Shown here in pieces: positions 42,712 through 52,162 of a DNA stretch of 64,000 nt (its first letter is position 1; each line of letters starts with the position of its first letter). The stretch is taken from positions 1 through 64,000 of the forward strand of contig NZ_JAAABN010000010.1 in assembly GCF_011516765.1 (NCBI RefSeq). The letters are read 5' to 3'. The notes under the pieces were generated by a model, which was not told the origin of the DNA, ran no database searches, and worked only from the letters and a program-made list of their open reading frames with translations. The position numbers and the translations under genes were made by a program. This stretch comes from Acetobacter sicerae (GTDB lineage: Bacteria > Pseudomonadota > Alphaproteobacteria > Acetobacterales > Acetobacteraceae).

Positions 42712-45144
42712 TCAGAATTGCTGGCCGAAGCCAAAGCGCAGAAGCTGCGTACGGTCATTGTAACTGCGACGGATCGGTATACCGCAGTCAATATTCAGGA
42801 GGCCAAACGGACTTTTCCACGAAATACCGGCACCCGCGCTGACGCGCGGCGTCAGAGAGTTACCGCTTACGCCCTGATACAGGGAGCCATCCTTTTCGGG
42901 ATTGGTCAGACGACGGCGAACGCGCAGACCCGCAAGGCTACCGGTGTCAACAAAGGCACGTCCACGAAGGCCCATGGAAGACGCGTAGGGGATCGGAAAG
43001 TGAACCGTCACCGATCCTGTATAGATGAAACGGCCGCCCAGCATATCTTCACCGGCACGGTTATGACCAACCGGAGTGTCCTGACCAATGGCGCGAGGTC
43101 CGACACCACCATCCCAGAAGCCGCGCAGGTTGTTACCACCAAGATAGAAGTTATCGATGATCCAGTCCTTGCCGTGACCCCAGTCAGTCATGTAGCCGGT
43201 GCCCGCCTTGAATTCGACGGTCCAGTCATGATTGTTCATGAGATCGTCAAGCGGCAGGTAGTAGGCGGCGTCAAACTTGCCACGGAGATAGCGGGCGTCA
43301 CCACCCAGACCGGCGACATCGCCACCCAGACGCAGGATGAAGCCCTTGTGCGGCAGCATACGGCGGTCACGGGTATCATACTGCAGCACGGTTCCAAGCT
43401 GCGAGAGCAGGGAGTGACCCTGGTTATCCAGAATATACTGGGAGGAATGATCCCAGACACCCGAAACACCACGTTCCATCAGCGAGTAGTTGAACGACTG
43501 CGACAGATGGTTGGTATAGGCGTAACCCATACGCAGGGTGATGCCATAACGGCTCTCGGAGTAGTTCTGGTACGTCTGATAATGGTTGTTGATGTAGAAC
43601 AGATCCGCGCCGACCACGAGGTTGCGGTTCAGGAAGTAGGGATCCGTAATCGAGGCATCAACCTGACGCTGGTAATAGGCCATGGTGCCGGAAATACCGG
43701 CGTCAACGCCCGTACCGAGCAGGTTATGCTGCTTCAGACCGATGTTACCGATCACGCCCACGTCGGTGGAGTAACCGCCACCAAGCGAGAATTCACCCGT
43801 CGGCTTTTCCACGACGCCAGTGGAAACATTGACCTTGTCCGGTGCGGAGCCCTGCCCCTGATTGATCGTAACCGTCTTGAAGTAGCCCAGATCCTCAAGG
43901 GACTGCTTGGCGTATTTCTTCAGAACCGGTGTGTACGGGTCGCCCTCGGACATCGGCATCTGACGACGGATGACATTGTCGCGTGTGACGGTATTGCCGT
44001 TGATGTCGAGCCGCTCGACATACATCCGCGGCCCTTCGCTTACGTCAAATAGAAGGTTGACGATCTGCTTTTCCGGGTTACGGGCGATCTCGGGACGGAC
44101 CATCGCAAAGGGATTGCCTTCACTCTGGAGGCTCTCCTCCATGTTGGTCACGTTCTGCTGAACCGCGTTTCCGTCGTACCACTGATTCGGATAAACCTCG
44201 ACATACTTACGCAGCTTCACGGCCGGCATATGTCTGAGGCTGGAACGAATATCGATCTTGCCCAGTCGGTAGCGCGGCCCTTCCTTGATCGTGAAGGTCA
44301 CGAAGAAGGACTTGCGATCAGGTGACATTTCACCGGTCGCGTTGACCATCTGGAAATCGACAAATCCGTTGGCGAGGTAGTAACGACGCAGCAGTTCCGC
44401 ATCGTATCGCAGCCGCTCGGGGTTGTACTGGTCAGCAGAAGAGAAGAAACGGTACCATGCCGTCTCTTTGGAGGAGACCACGCTGGCGAGCTGCGCTTCG
44501 CTGAAATGTCTGTTGCCGACGAACGCAATGCGCTTGATGAGCGTCTGGGGTCCCTCGTTGACCTGAAACACCACATCGACACGATTATGCGCCAGCTTGA
44601 TCAGCTGCGGCGTCACTTCGGCGCCATAGCGGGCCTTCTGGGCATAGACCTCAAGAATCTTCTGCCGATCGGATGTCGCCGCCTCAGCCGTGAACACCGC
44701 ACGCGGTCTCAGACCGATCACCTTGCGGAGGTCTTCATCCTTCGCCGCGTGGTTTCCTTCAAAGACGATCCGATTGACGATCGGGTTTTCGACCACCTGC
44801 ACCTGCAGCATGTTGCCGGACCGGTGCAGCGTCACGTCCTTGAAAAGACCCGTGGCGTAGAGCGTCTTCAGCGAGCGGTCGAGATCGTCCTGATTGAAGG
44901 TGTCGCCGGGACGCGCGACCATATAGGACAGAATCGTACTCGGCTCGATACGGTCATTGCCGTGAACCTCGATTTCCTCGATGCGCTGATTGCGGGCGAT
45001 CACATCATCGCCGACTGTCTGCCGTGACGCCACCGGATGTTGATGCACGGGCATGAACTGGGCGGAAGCCTTTTGAGACAACAGGGCGGGCAGCAGGCAC
45101 ACCGATGCAAGCAGAGCCGAACGTTTACTCTTCAACACCAGCAC
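42712..45144 (-). CDS. bamA: Outer-membrane protein assembly factor BamA
   Basis: An 810-residue Omp85 protein. A signal peptide (ALLASVCLLPALLS) is followed by five POTRA domains, starting 'IEEIEVHGNDRIEPSTILSY', and a 16-strand barrel that ends in the aromatic 'RFGFGQQF'. The VRGF-type motif region of the barrel is 'NNLRGFWDGGVG'. It is the central component of the BAM complex. There is no ATG at the start: GTG at 45144 or GTG at 45138 (GAAAGG six bases upstream) must be used. It lies upstream of skp and lpxD. Confidence 0.96.
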   Translation of the reverse strand: MLVLKSKRSALLASVCLLPALLSQKASAQFMPVHQHPVASRQTVGDDVIARNQRIEEIEVHGNDRIEPSTILSYMVARPGDTFNQDDLDRSLKTLYATGLFKDVTLHRSGNMLQVQVVENPIVNRIVFEGNHAAKDEDLRKVIGLRPRAVFTAEAATSDRQKILEVYAQKARYGAEVTPQLIKLAHNRVDVVFQVNEGPQTLIKRIAFVGNRHFSEAQLASVVSSKETAWYRFFSSADQYNPERLRYDAELLRRYYLANGFVDFQMVNATGEMSPDRKSFFVTFTIKEGPRYRLGKIDIRSSLRHMPAVKLRKYVEVYPNQWYDGNAVQQNVTNMEESLQSEGNPFAMVRPEIARNPEKQIVNLLFDVSEGPRMYVERLDINGNTVTRDNVIRRQMPMSEGDPYTPVLKKYAKQSLEDLGYFKTVTINQGQGSAPDKVNVSTGVVEKPTGEFSLGGGYSTDVGVIGNIGLKQHNLLGTGVDAGISGTMAYYQRQVDASITDPYFLNRNLVVGADLFYINNHYQTYQNYSESRYGITLRMGYAYTNHLSQSFNYSLMERGVSGVWDHSSQYILDNQGHSLLSQLGTVLQYDTRDRRMLPHKGFILRLGGDVAGLGGDARYLRGKFDAAYYLPLDDLMNNHDWTVEFKAGTGYMTDWGHGKDWIIDNFYLGGNNLRGFWDGGVGPRAIGQDTPVGHNRAGEDMLGGRFIYTGSVTVHFPIPYASSMGLRGRAFVDTGSLAGLRVRRRLTNPEKDGSLYQGVSGNSLTPRVSAGAGISWKSPFGLLNIDCGIPIRRSYNDRTQLLRFGFGQQF

Positions 45145-45395
45145 CCTTTCCGTCCTGAATTGTCACCATCAAGGCAGCCTTTCCGAACTGTCACTTTCAG
45201 GAAGACAGGAAGCTGTGCCACCTGCACAGTTTCCTCCCCTGGGACACAGCTTTGCGTCCACCATGGGACTATCCGAACTTCCGGTCATCCCGCAAGCCAG
45301 TGATGCCGGTTTTCCGCATTATGCAAAAGGTTTTTTTAATAAACCCTGCCTGCAGGGCACAGGGAGCGCCATCATGGACGCTCCGGCGAGCCCCC

Positions 45396-46505
45396 TCATC
45401 CCGCCAGCGAGGACAGCCACCTGAAAAGTCCAAAGCTGGAAAGGTCGTTGAAGGTCGAAAACAGAAACAGCCCGGCCAGCAGGGCAAAACCAGCCTGAAA
45501 GCCCAGTTCCTGTATCTTTTTTGGCACCGGACGGCCTCGAATCGCCTCCACCAGATAGAACACCAGACGGCCTCCATCCAGAATCGGCACCGGGAACAGA
45601 TTGATCAGTCCCAGATTGACCGACAGCAGCGCCATGAAGGACAGCAGGCTGGCAAAACCATACTGCGCGACCTGTCCGGACATCTGTGCGATCCGCAACG
45701 GCCCTCCAAGATCCCGCGCCGTATGCTGTCCGGTAATGATCTGGATCAGTCCGTCCAGCGTCTGCACGGTCGTCATCCAGGTCGCCTTCGCCCCACTGAC
45801 GACAGCACGGGGAAAGGACTGAGCGGCTCCGGGTGTTGAGGCAAACTCGATCCCAAGTTGACCGATCGGCTTCGCATGCCCGGAAGAGGACGCCACCCTG
45901 TCCAGCGTCACCGGCAGGGTGAGATCCTCCGCACCACGCTTGATGTGAATGGTCGTCTGCTGTCCCGGTTCAGACGCCACCTGCTTCTGGATCGCGGAAA
46001 CATCGGAGCTGCTCAGATCACCCAGACCGAGGATGGTGTCACCGACCTTCAGCCCGGCGGTTGCGGCAGCGCTCCCCGTCCGCACACCCGCGACTTCGTT
46101 ACGCGGCACAGGCTGGCCGCATGTCGCGAACAGCAACACGAACAGAACAAACGCCAGCACGAAATTGAAGACCGGTCCGGCGAGGATGATGATAGCGCGC
46201 GACAGGACCGGCTTGTCGTGGAAAGTCCGCCCCGGCTCCCATGCAGCTTTCTGCTCGTCCGTCGCCTCGTCCGGCCCTTCGAAACCGTGCGGCTTGACGA
46301 AACCGCCCAGCGGAATCGGCCCCACACGCCACTCGGTCCCGGCTTTGTCCGTCCACCGAACCAGCGGCGGACCGAAGCCGATGGAGAACGTCTCGACCTT
46401 CACCCCACGCCAGCGTGCGGCGAGGTAATGACCGAGCTCATGGATGAAGACCAGAACGCCGAGGACGACGCAGAACGCGAGGATCGTCCGGATCAGGTCA
46501 TGCAT
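45396..46505 (-). CDS. rseP: Site-2 zinc metalloprotease RseP
   Basis: A 369-residue inner-membrane protease that cuts anti-sigma factors and signal-peptide remnants. The zinc site is 'VFIHELGHYLAARWRGVKVE' (HExxH), with 'LINLFPVPILDGGRLVFY' holding the third ligand (LDG). A periplasmic PDZ domain lies around 'AATAGLKVGDTILGLGDL'. Only one PDZ is evident, where E. coli RseP has two. AAAGGAG lies eight bases before the ATG at 46505. Confidence 0.95.
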   Translation of the reverse strand: MHDLIRTILAFCVVLGVLVFIHELGHYLAARWRGVKVETFSIGFGPPLVRWTDKAGTEWRVGPIPLGGFVKPHGFEGPDEATDEQKAAWEPGRTFHDKPVLSRAIIILAGPVFNFVLAFVLFVLLFATCGQPVPRNEVAGVRTGSAAATAGLKVGDTILGLGDLSSSDVSAIQKQVASEPGQQTTIHIKRGAEDLTLPVTLDRVASSSGHAKPIGQLGIEFASTPGAAQSFPRAVVSGAKATWMTTVQTLDGLIQIITGQHTARDLGGPLRIAQMSGQVAQYGFASLLSFMALLSVNLGLINLFPVPILDGGRLVFYLVEAIRGRPVPKKIQELGFQAGFALLAGLFLFSTFNDLSSFGLFRWLSSLAG

Positions 46506-46553
46506 GGGTCATACTCCTTTGCGCACGCATCGCGGCGTCAGATTCATGGCGGC

Positions 46554-47711
46554 TCAGGCTGCCCGCTTCAGGACGCGATCTTCCGCCGCCCGTCGTGCTT
46601 CCGCGTCCCAGTGAAGGACTGCGTCCAGATCATTGATGGCCGGAGCGCCGAGAGCCGCCATGACCGCCTCGACAATCCGGGGAATATCAAGAAAACCGAT
46701 ACGGTTGTTCAGAAAGGCTTCAACAGCAATCTCGTTCGCGGCGGAGAGGATGGTGGACGCGGCCCCTCCGTCACGAAGCGCCTGTCGCGCAAGACGCAGC
46801 GCCGGAAAGCGCACCGGGTCCGGAGCCTCGAACACGAGCGTTCCGAAAGCGGCAAGATCCAGACGGGGTGAGGTCGTCGCCATACGCTTCGGCCAGGCCA
46901 GGCAGTGCGCGATGGGGATACGCATGTCGGCGGAGCCCATCTGGGCGATCAGACTTCCATCTGTGTACTGCACCATACCATGCACGACGGACTGGGGGTG
47001 CACCAGAACGTCGATCCGGTCTTCGGTCAGCCCGAAAATGCGGGCGGCTTCAATAACTTCCAGCCCCTTGTTGAACATGGAGGCGGAATCGATGCTAATT
47101 TTCGCACCCATGGTCCATGTCGGATGCTTCAGCGCCTGCGCAGGTGACGCGGCTTCCATCTGCTCCAGCGTCGCCGTGCGGAACGGGCCGCCGGATGCGG
47201 TGAGAATGATCTTCTCGACCTGATCTTCCTGCCGGTCGGCCATGGCCTGAAAAACGGCGTTATGTTCGGAGTCGACGGGAAGCAATGTCGCGCCGGCGTC
47301 CTTCACGGCGCGCAGCATGACATCGCCAGCGCAGACCAGCGCTTCCTTATTGGCCAGCGCCACTGTGCGACCGTTCCTGACGGCGGCAAGAGTCGGCTCC
47401 AGACCGGCGGCGCCGGTGATCGCCGCCATGGTCCAGTCAGCAGGAACACCCGCCGCTTCGATAACGGCGGCGCGGCCACCACTGGCTTTCACGTCGGTTC
47501 CGGCAAGCAGGGACTTCAGTTCCGGAAGCAGCGCCTCGTCCGCAATCACGGCCTGTTCCGCACGCAGCGCCTTCGCCTGCTCGGCCAGCAGCGCGACATT
47601 CCGGCCACCGACCAGAACCCGCACCGCCACATCGTCGCCCGACTGATGCAGGAGATCGACCGTCGAGCAGCCGATGCTTCCCGTGCACCCCAGAACCGTT
47701 ACTGTCTTCAT
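46554..47711 (-). CDS. dxr: 1-deoxy-D-xylulose-5-phosphate reductoisomerase
   Basis: A 385-residue enzyme of the MEP isoprenoid pathway. 'VTVLGCTGSIGCSTVDLLHQ' is the NADPH-binding loop; 'LLPVDSEHNAVFQ' holds metal ligands; 'LTASGGPFR' and 'HPTWTMGAKISIDSASMFNK' form the substrate site. GAGGCG lies just upstream of the ATG at 47711. The terminator-like hairpin at 47741-47774 stands just upstream, so it may have its own promoter or depend on readthrough. Confidence 0.97.
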   Translation of the reverse strand: MKTVTVLGCTGSIGCSTVDLLHQSGDDVAVRVLVGGRNVALLAEQAKALRAEQAVIADEALLPELKSLLAGTDVKASGGRAAVIEAAGVPADWTMAAITGAAGLEPTLAAVRNGRTVALANKEALVCAGDVMLRAVKDAGATLLPVDSEHNAVFQAMADRQEDQVEKIILTASGGPFRTATLEQMEAASPAQALKHPTWTMGAKISIDSASMFNKGLEVIEAARIFGLTEDRIDVLVHPQSVVHGMVQYTDGSLIAQMGSADMRIPIAHCLAWPKRMATTSPRLDLAAFGTLVFEAPDPVRFPALRLARQALRDGGAASTILSAANEIAVEAFLNNRIGFLDIPRIVEAVMAALGAPAINDLDAVLHWDAEARRAAEDRVLKRAA

Positions 47712-47740
47712 CACCGCCTCATCTTACCCGCTTTATCCAG

Positions 47741-47774
47741 AAAAAACGACAGGGCTCCGTGAAGAAGCCCTGTC
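47741..47774 (-). terminator. Terminator-like hairpin between cdsA and dxr
   Basis: On the minus strand GACAGGGCT (47774-47766) and AGCCCTGTC (47756-47748) form a perfect 9-bp stem around a nine-base loop, followed by a run of T at 47746-47741. It lies 10 bp after the cdsA stop and 30 bp before dxr. Confidence 0.8.
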
Positions 47775-47783
47775 ATACTTCCG

Positions 47784-48668
47784 TCAGCGTCCCATCATTC
47801 TCATCAGAGCAGCGAGAATATCGCCCACTCCAACAGTCCAGAAACCCGCACCCTGCTGCGCCGCCAGAGACAGCAGGGCCGCCAGCGGAGCAACCGCCAG
47901 CAGCGCATCAAAACGATCGAGCAGCCCACCATGTCCCGGCAACAGCGTGCCGGAATCCTTCACGCCACGCCTGCGTTTCACAGCGCTCTCGATAAGGTCG
48001 CCTGTCTGGGCCACAACACCCAGAAGCGCGGCCCATCCCGCGCTTCGAAGCAGCACTGAAGAGAGTGGCAAACCACCATTCTTTCCGGAAAGCCACGCCA
48101 GAAACATGCCCGCCAGCATGGCTCCGGCGAGACCACCGACAGCGCCTGAGCGCGTTTTGCCCGGAGAAATGGACGGAGCCAGCTTGGGGCCGCCGACAAG
48201 ACGCCCCACCAGATACGCCGAGGAATCGCTGACCACGACCAGAGCAATGACGGACACCACCGACCATATGCCGGTATCGACTCCAAGACGCAGCCACAGC
48301 AGCGAAGCGCCCGCCGCAACAATGATGGCGTTGCCGCACCACAGGGCCGGGCCGAATATGAAAGCGCTCATGGGAAAGGCGACAAGCTGCGCCCATCGCC
48401 CGGCATAGGCCACGATACCGGCGCACAATGCCCATCCCAGATACAGCACGCCACGCCATGACCGCGTTGACAGGCCGAACAGTCCGGCCAGTTCGGACGC
48501 CAGTCCGCACATGGTCAGAATGATGAGGCCGCCATAGATCACGCCCCCGGCCCCGATCGCCGTCGCGGCCACGATGATGAGCACTACTGCGGAAATAAGG
48601 CGTGGTCTGAGATCCTGCCAGTTCGAACCTTTAGCCGATGCGGTCGGCGGGGAAACGGGACTGTTCAC
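47784..48668 (-). CDS. cdsA: Phosphatidate cytidylyltransferase
   Basis: A 294-residue membrane enzyme that makes CDP-diacylglycerol for phospholipid synthesis. The CDS signature 'SDSSAYLVGRLVGGPKLAPS' followed by 'ISPGKTRSGAVGGLAGAML' and about eight hydrophobic helices identify it. It begins with GTG at 48668, overlapping the uppS stop as GTGA. Confidence 0.95.
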   Translation of the reverse strand: MNSPVSPPTASAKGSNWQDLRPRLISAVVLIIVAATAIGAGGVIYGGLIILTMCGLASELAGLFGLSTRSWRGVLYLGWALCAGIVAYAGRWAQLVAFPMSAFIFGPALWCGNAIIVAAGASLLWLRLGVDTGIWSVVSVIALVVVSDSSAYLVGRLVGGPKLAPSISPGKTRSGAVGGLAGAMLAGMFLAWLSGKNGGLPLSSVLLRSAGWAALLGVVAQTGDLIESAVKRRRGVKDSGTLLPGHGGLLDRFDALLAVAPLAALLSLAAQQGAGFWTVGVGDILAALMRMMGR

Positions 48669-49429
48669 GCTGGACGCGCACCGAAGCGTCGTTCCCGGCG
48701 GGCATAGATCTCCAGCACCTGCATGAAGCTGGTTTCATTGAAATCCGGCCAGAGCTGCTCGAGAAAAACCAGTTCGGCGTAGGCGCTCTGCCAGAGCAGG
48801 AAATTGGAAAGCCGATGCTCACCGCTCGTACGGACAATGACATCCGGGTCGGGAATACCTGCCGTCAGCAGGTGACGTGACACGACATCCTCATCAATCG
48901 AATCGGGATCGATCTCGCCGCGCAGGGCCGCCCGCGCCAGCGCCTTCGCGGCCTGCACGATTTCGCTGCGCCCGCCATAGGACAGGGCCAGCAGCAGGGT
49001 CAGACCCGTGTTATGCGCCGTCAGCCGCTCGGCCCGCTCTAGCTCGTCGCAGAGATCCGGGCCAAAACGGTGCACCTCACCGACAAACAGGATGCGTACC
49101 TGCTGGCTGTGCAGTTCCGCCACCTTGTGACGGAGATAAAAGCGGAGCAGCCCCTTCAGATCCGCGACTTCATCAGGGCCACGCCGCCAGTTTTCCGATG
49201 AAAACGCATAGAGCGTCAGATATTCCAGCCCCTGCGCACGCGCCGCCTTCAGGCAACGGGTCACCGCCTCGGCTCCAGCGCGATGGCCGGCGATACGCGG
49301 CAGCCCACGAGAGGCGGCCCATCGTCCGTTACCATCCATTATGATCGCAACATGCCGGGGGACCGAACCGTCCGAAGACGCTCCGATCGTCACAGGGCCT
49401 GTCGTCGCCGTTGCCAGAGGAAGAGGCAT
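48665..49429 (-). CDS. uppS: Undecaprenyl diphosphate synthase
   Basis: A 254-residue cis-prenyltransferase that builds the C55 lipid carrier for peptidoglycan and other glycans. Landmarks are 'HVAIIMDGNGRWAASRGLPR' (catalytic Asp), 'LTLYAFSSENWRR' and 'DVIVRTSGEHRLSNFLLWQS'. The first 25 residues are a variable leader. It starts 8 bp after the frr stop. Confidence 0.96.
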   Translation of the reverse strand: MPLPLATATTGPVTIGASSDGSVPRHVAIIMDGNGRWAASRGLPRIAGHRAGAEAVTRCLKAARAQGLEYLTLYAFSSENWRRGPDEVADLKGLLRFYLRHKVAELHSQQVRILFVGEVHRFGPDLCDELERAERLTAHNTGLTLLLALSYGGRSEIVQAAKALARAALRGEIDPDSIDEDVVSRHLLTAGIPDPDVIVRTSGEHRLSNFLLWQSAYAELVFLEQLWPDFNETSFMQVLEIYARRERRFGARPA

Positions 49430-49437
49430 TCCCGAGA

Positions 49438-50001
49438 TCAGACCTGCTTGATCTCGCGCTCTTTTTCAGAAAGCGCCTCGTCGATTTTCTTCACGTACTG
49501 GTCGGTGAGCTTCTGGATCGCGTCCGACCACGTCTTCACATCGTCCTCGCTGATCTCGCCCTTCTTCTCGAAGCCCTTGGTCTTGTCCATGCCATCGCGA
49601 CGGACACCGCGAACAGCAATCTTGGCGCCTTCGGAATACCGACCGGCGGCCTTGGCCAGTTCGTTACGGCGTTCTTCGGTCAGCTGGGGAATCGGCACGC
49701 GGATGGTCTGACCTTCGCCCGCCGGGTTGAGACCCAGACCGGAATCGCGAATGGCCTTTTCAACCAGACCAGCCAGCGAACGGTCCCAGACCTGAACCGT
49801 CAGCATCCGTGCTTCCGGAGCCGCGATCGTCGCCACCTGCGTCAACGGCACTTCACCGCCATAGGCCTCGACACGCACCGGCTCCAGCAGGGCCGCGTTG
49901 GCGCGCCCGGAACGCAGACCGGCAAAATCACGACGCAGGCTGTCGAGCGCACCCTCCATACGGCGTGTCAGATCTTCAGTAAGCGTGTCCAGTTCAGCCA
50001 C
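49438..50001 (-). CDS. frr: Ribosome recycling factor
   Basis: A 187-residue factor that splits ribosomes after termination. 'RRMEGALDSLRRDFAGLRSG' and 'RVEAYGGEVPLTQVATI' are typical, as is 'IRVPIPQLTEERRNELAKAA'. The start is GTG at 50001 (VAELDTL) with GGGGAG upstream, giving the family's usual length; the frame's extension to 50052 is not RRF-like. It lies between pyrH and uppS. Confidence 0.96.
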   Translation of the reverse strand: MAELDTLTEDLTRRMEGALDSLRRDFAGLRSGRANAALLEPVRVEAYGGEVPLTQVATIAAPEARMLTVQVWDRSLAGLVEKAIRDSGLGLNPAGEGQTIRVPIPQLTEERRNELAKAAGRYSEGAKIAVRGVRRDGMDKTKGFEKKGEISEDDVKTWSDAIQKLTDQYVKKIDEALSEKEREIKQV

Positions 50002-50085
50002 AGCGGCTCTCCCCTCAACAGACCGGCTGCAATGATTCGCACGCCGGTTCAAACATGAATGATTGATGAACGTCTTTGCGCTGTA

Positions 50086-50823
50086 TCAACCGGCTTCTTC
50101 AATCCGTGTAAATGGCCCCTCGCCCCTCAGCACGCGCTGAAAAGCCCCTGCTTCGTGAATATTGAAGACAATGATCGGCAGTCTGTTCTCACGGGCGAGG
50201 CTGATGGCCGCGGCGTCCATGACATTGAGATCGCGTGACAGAACTTCAAGATAGGTCAGGCTCTCATAGCGCTTGGCGTCCGGATTTTTGCGGGGATCGG
50301 AGTCATAGACGCCGTCCACCTGCGTTCCCTTCAGCAGAATGTCGCAGTCCATCTCTGCGGCCCGCAGGGCTGCCGCCGTATCCGTCGTGAAGAAGGGATT
50401 GCCCGTGCCGGCGGCGAAGATCACAACCCGGCCTTTTTCCATGTGGCGGACGGCGCGGCGACGGATATAGGGTTCGGCGATCGAGGACATGTGAATGGCC
50501 GACATGACCCGCGTGGGGATGCCTTCCCGCTCCAGGGCGTTCTGCACCATCAGCGCGTTGATGACGGTGGCCAGCATCCCGGCATAATCGCCCTGGGCGC
50601 GGTCCATGCCGCGCGCTGCGGCTGTCAGTCCGCGGAAAATATTGCCGCCACCGACAACAAGGCAGACCTGAATGCCGCTCTGTGCGACAGCAGCGACGTC
50701 AGCCGCGATGCGGTCGACCGTCTGGGCGTCAACGCCATACTGGCCGGTGCCCATCAACGCCTCACCGGATATTTTCAGGAGCGCACGACGCGGCGTGGCG
50801 GGGCCTTCAGCGGTGATGTTCAT
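50086..50823 (-). CDS. pyrH: Uridylate kinase
   Basis: A 245-residue hexameric UMP kinase. Motifs are '[20 protein letters not shown]', '[13 protein letters not shown]', '[20 protein letters not shown]' and '[20 protein letters not shown]'. It heads the envelope run. rpsB and tsf, which often stand immediately upstream of pyrH, are not present; a 440-bp gap and era follow instead. Confidence 0.97.
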   Translation of the reverse strand: MNITAEGPATPRRALLKISGEALMGTGQYGVDAQTVDRIAADVAAVAQSGIQVCLVVGGGNIFRGLTAAARGMDRAQGDYAGMLATVINALMVQNALEREGIPTRVMSAIHMSSIAEPYIRRRAVRHMEKGRVVIFAAGTGNPFFTTDTAAALRAAEMDCDILLKGTQVDGVYDSDPRKNPDAKRYESLTYLEVLSRDLNVMDAAAISLARENRLPIIVFNIHEAGAFQRVLRGEGPFTRIEEAG

Positions 50824-51262
50824 GGTACCTCAATGCGCGGATAATTCGGATGTTATGTCCACGTCCCTCATCGTCCTGCCGAACGATATGACATGGAACC
50901 CGAGGCCACGTCATATCGCCCGATGGCGCGTATCACAAGAACAGACGTAAATATCCCTATAAAATTCAGGTTTACCTGTCAGGAGTCGCTCCAGAACAGG
51001 AGCGCCTTATCCCCGTCATCAGTGGATGGCCTCCCACGTTCGATCATCAGGTCTCTGAGAAAAACCGGCCAAGCTGACGCACAGCTTCACGCCCCACAAA
51101 ATCCGTTCATGCTTTTGAAACAGGAGATCGGGCGGGCTCCACCTTTGCCAGAAAGGGCAGAGCCTCCATCACCCTTTTCATTTCATCCAGCCGGGATCAG
51201 GCTTTGTCGGATCAGGGGCAAAACACAGAGCGCCGCCCCCACGCAACACTCAAAAACAGTCT
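50824..51262. other. Intergenic region upstream of pyrH
   Basis: About 440 bp between era and pyrH, both on the minus strand. I see no coding frame that looks real (a plus-strand frame at 50893-51339 has no recognisable content) and no tRNA. It should contain the promoter of the pyrH-frr-uppS-cdsA unit and the end of the era transcript, but no clear terminator stands out. Confidence 0.4.
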
Positions 51263-52162
51263 TCAGGCGTTATCATCCAGCCCGATGGCCCGCAGACGCG
51301 CCCGCTCCTCATCCCAGCCAGCACGTTCTTTCACATTGAGGAACAGGTGACAGGGCCGGTCCAGCAGATCGGCCAACTGAAGCCGCGCCTTGAGACCGAT
51401 TTCCCGGATACGGCGGCCCCGCTCGCCGATCAGGATCGCCTTGTGGCTCGCCCGGCCAACATAGACGGTGACATCGATCCGTACGGAACCATCCGGACGC
51501 TCGACGAAACTTTCCGTCTCGACCGTCGCGCCATACGGCACCTCCTCATGCGTCTGCAGAAAAATCTGCTCACGCACCAGCTCCGCCGCCAGCAACCGAT
51601 CCGGCAGATCGGTCATGTCATCTTCCGGATAAAGGAATGGACCGGGCGGCAGGGACTCCGCCAGACGATCGAGCAGATCGTCCACGCCATTACCCGTGCG
51701 GGCGCTGATCATGAAGACATGCTCGACCGGGATCATCTCGGCAACAGCCGCCGTCAGCGGCAGCAGGGACTGCGGCGTCACCAGATCGGTCTTGTTCAGC
51801 ACCAGCCAGACACGTCGTCCGGCCTTCGCCAGCTGTTCGATCACGGCCGTCGTCGCATCATCCAGTCCGGACTTCGCGTCGATCAGCAGCAGCGTGACGT
51901 CCGCATCCTCGGAGCCTGACCATGCCGCCGCCACCATGGCGCGATCGAGCTTGCGCTTCGGACGGAAGATACCCGGCGTATCAACGATCAGAATCTGGGT
52001 TGCGTGCCGGATCAGGATGCCCAGCACCCGAAAGCGTGTTGTCTGCGCCTTGGGGCTGACGATCGACAGCTTTGCGCCCGCCATACGGTTCAGCAGGGTC
52101 GATTTCCCTGCATTCGGCGCCCCGACCAGCGCGGCGAACCCGCACCGTGTCTCTTCTGTCAT
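51263..52162 (-). CDS. era: GTPase Era
   Basis: A 299-residue GTPase for small-subunit (16S rRNA) maturation. G1 is 'LVGAPNAGKSTLLNRMAGAK', G3 'IVDTPGIF', G4 'LNKTDL'. The C-terminal KH domain includes 'VGRASHKAILIGERGRRIRE'. Its ATG at 52162 overlaps the rnc stop as ATGA. It is the last gene of the rsh-acpS-lepB-rnc-era run. Confidence 0.97.
   Translation of the reverse strand: MTEETRCGFAALVGAPNAGKSTLLNRMAGAKLSIVSPKAQTTRFRVLGILIRHATQILIVDTPGIFRPKRKLDRAMVAAAWSGSEDADVTLLLIDAKSGLDDATTAVIEQLAKAGRRVWLVLNKTDLVTPQSLLPLTAAVAEMIPVEHVFMISARTGNGVDDLLDRLAESLPPGPFLYPEDDMTDLPDRLLAAELVREQIFLQTHEEVPYGATVETESFVERPDGSVRIDVTVYVGRASHKAILIGERGRRIREIGLKARLQLADLLDRPCHLFLNVKERAGWDEERARLRAIGLDDNA

Noticed and set aside
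50893-51339. Possible 148-residue plus-strand gene before pyrH
   Set aside because: It runs into era on the opposite strand and has no recognisable feature or convincing ribosome-binding site.
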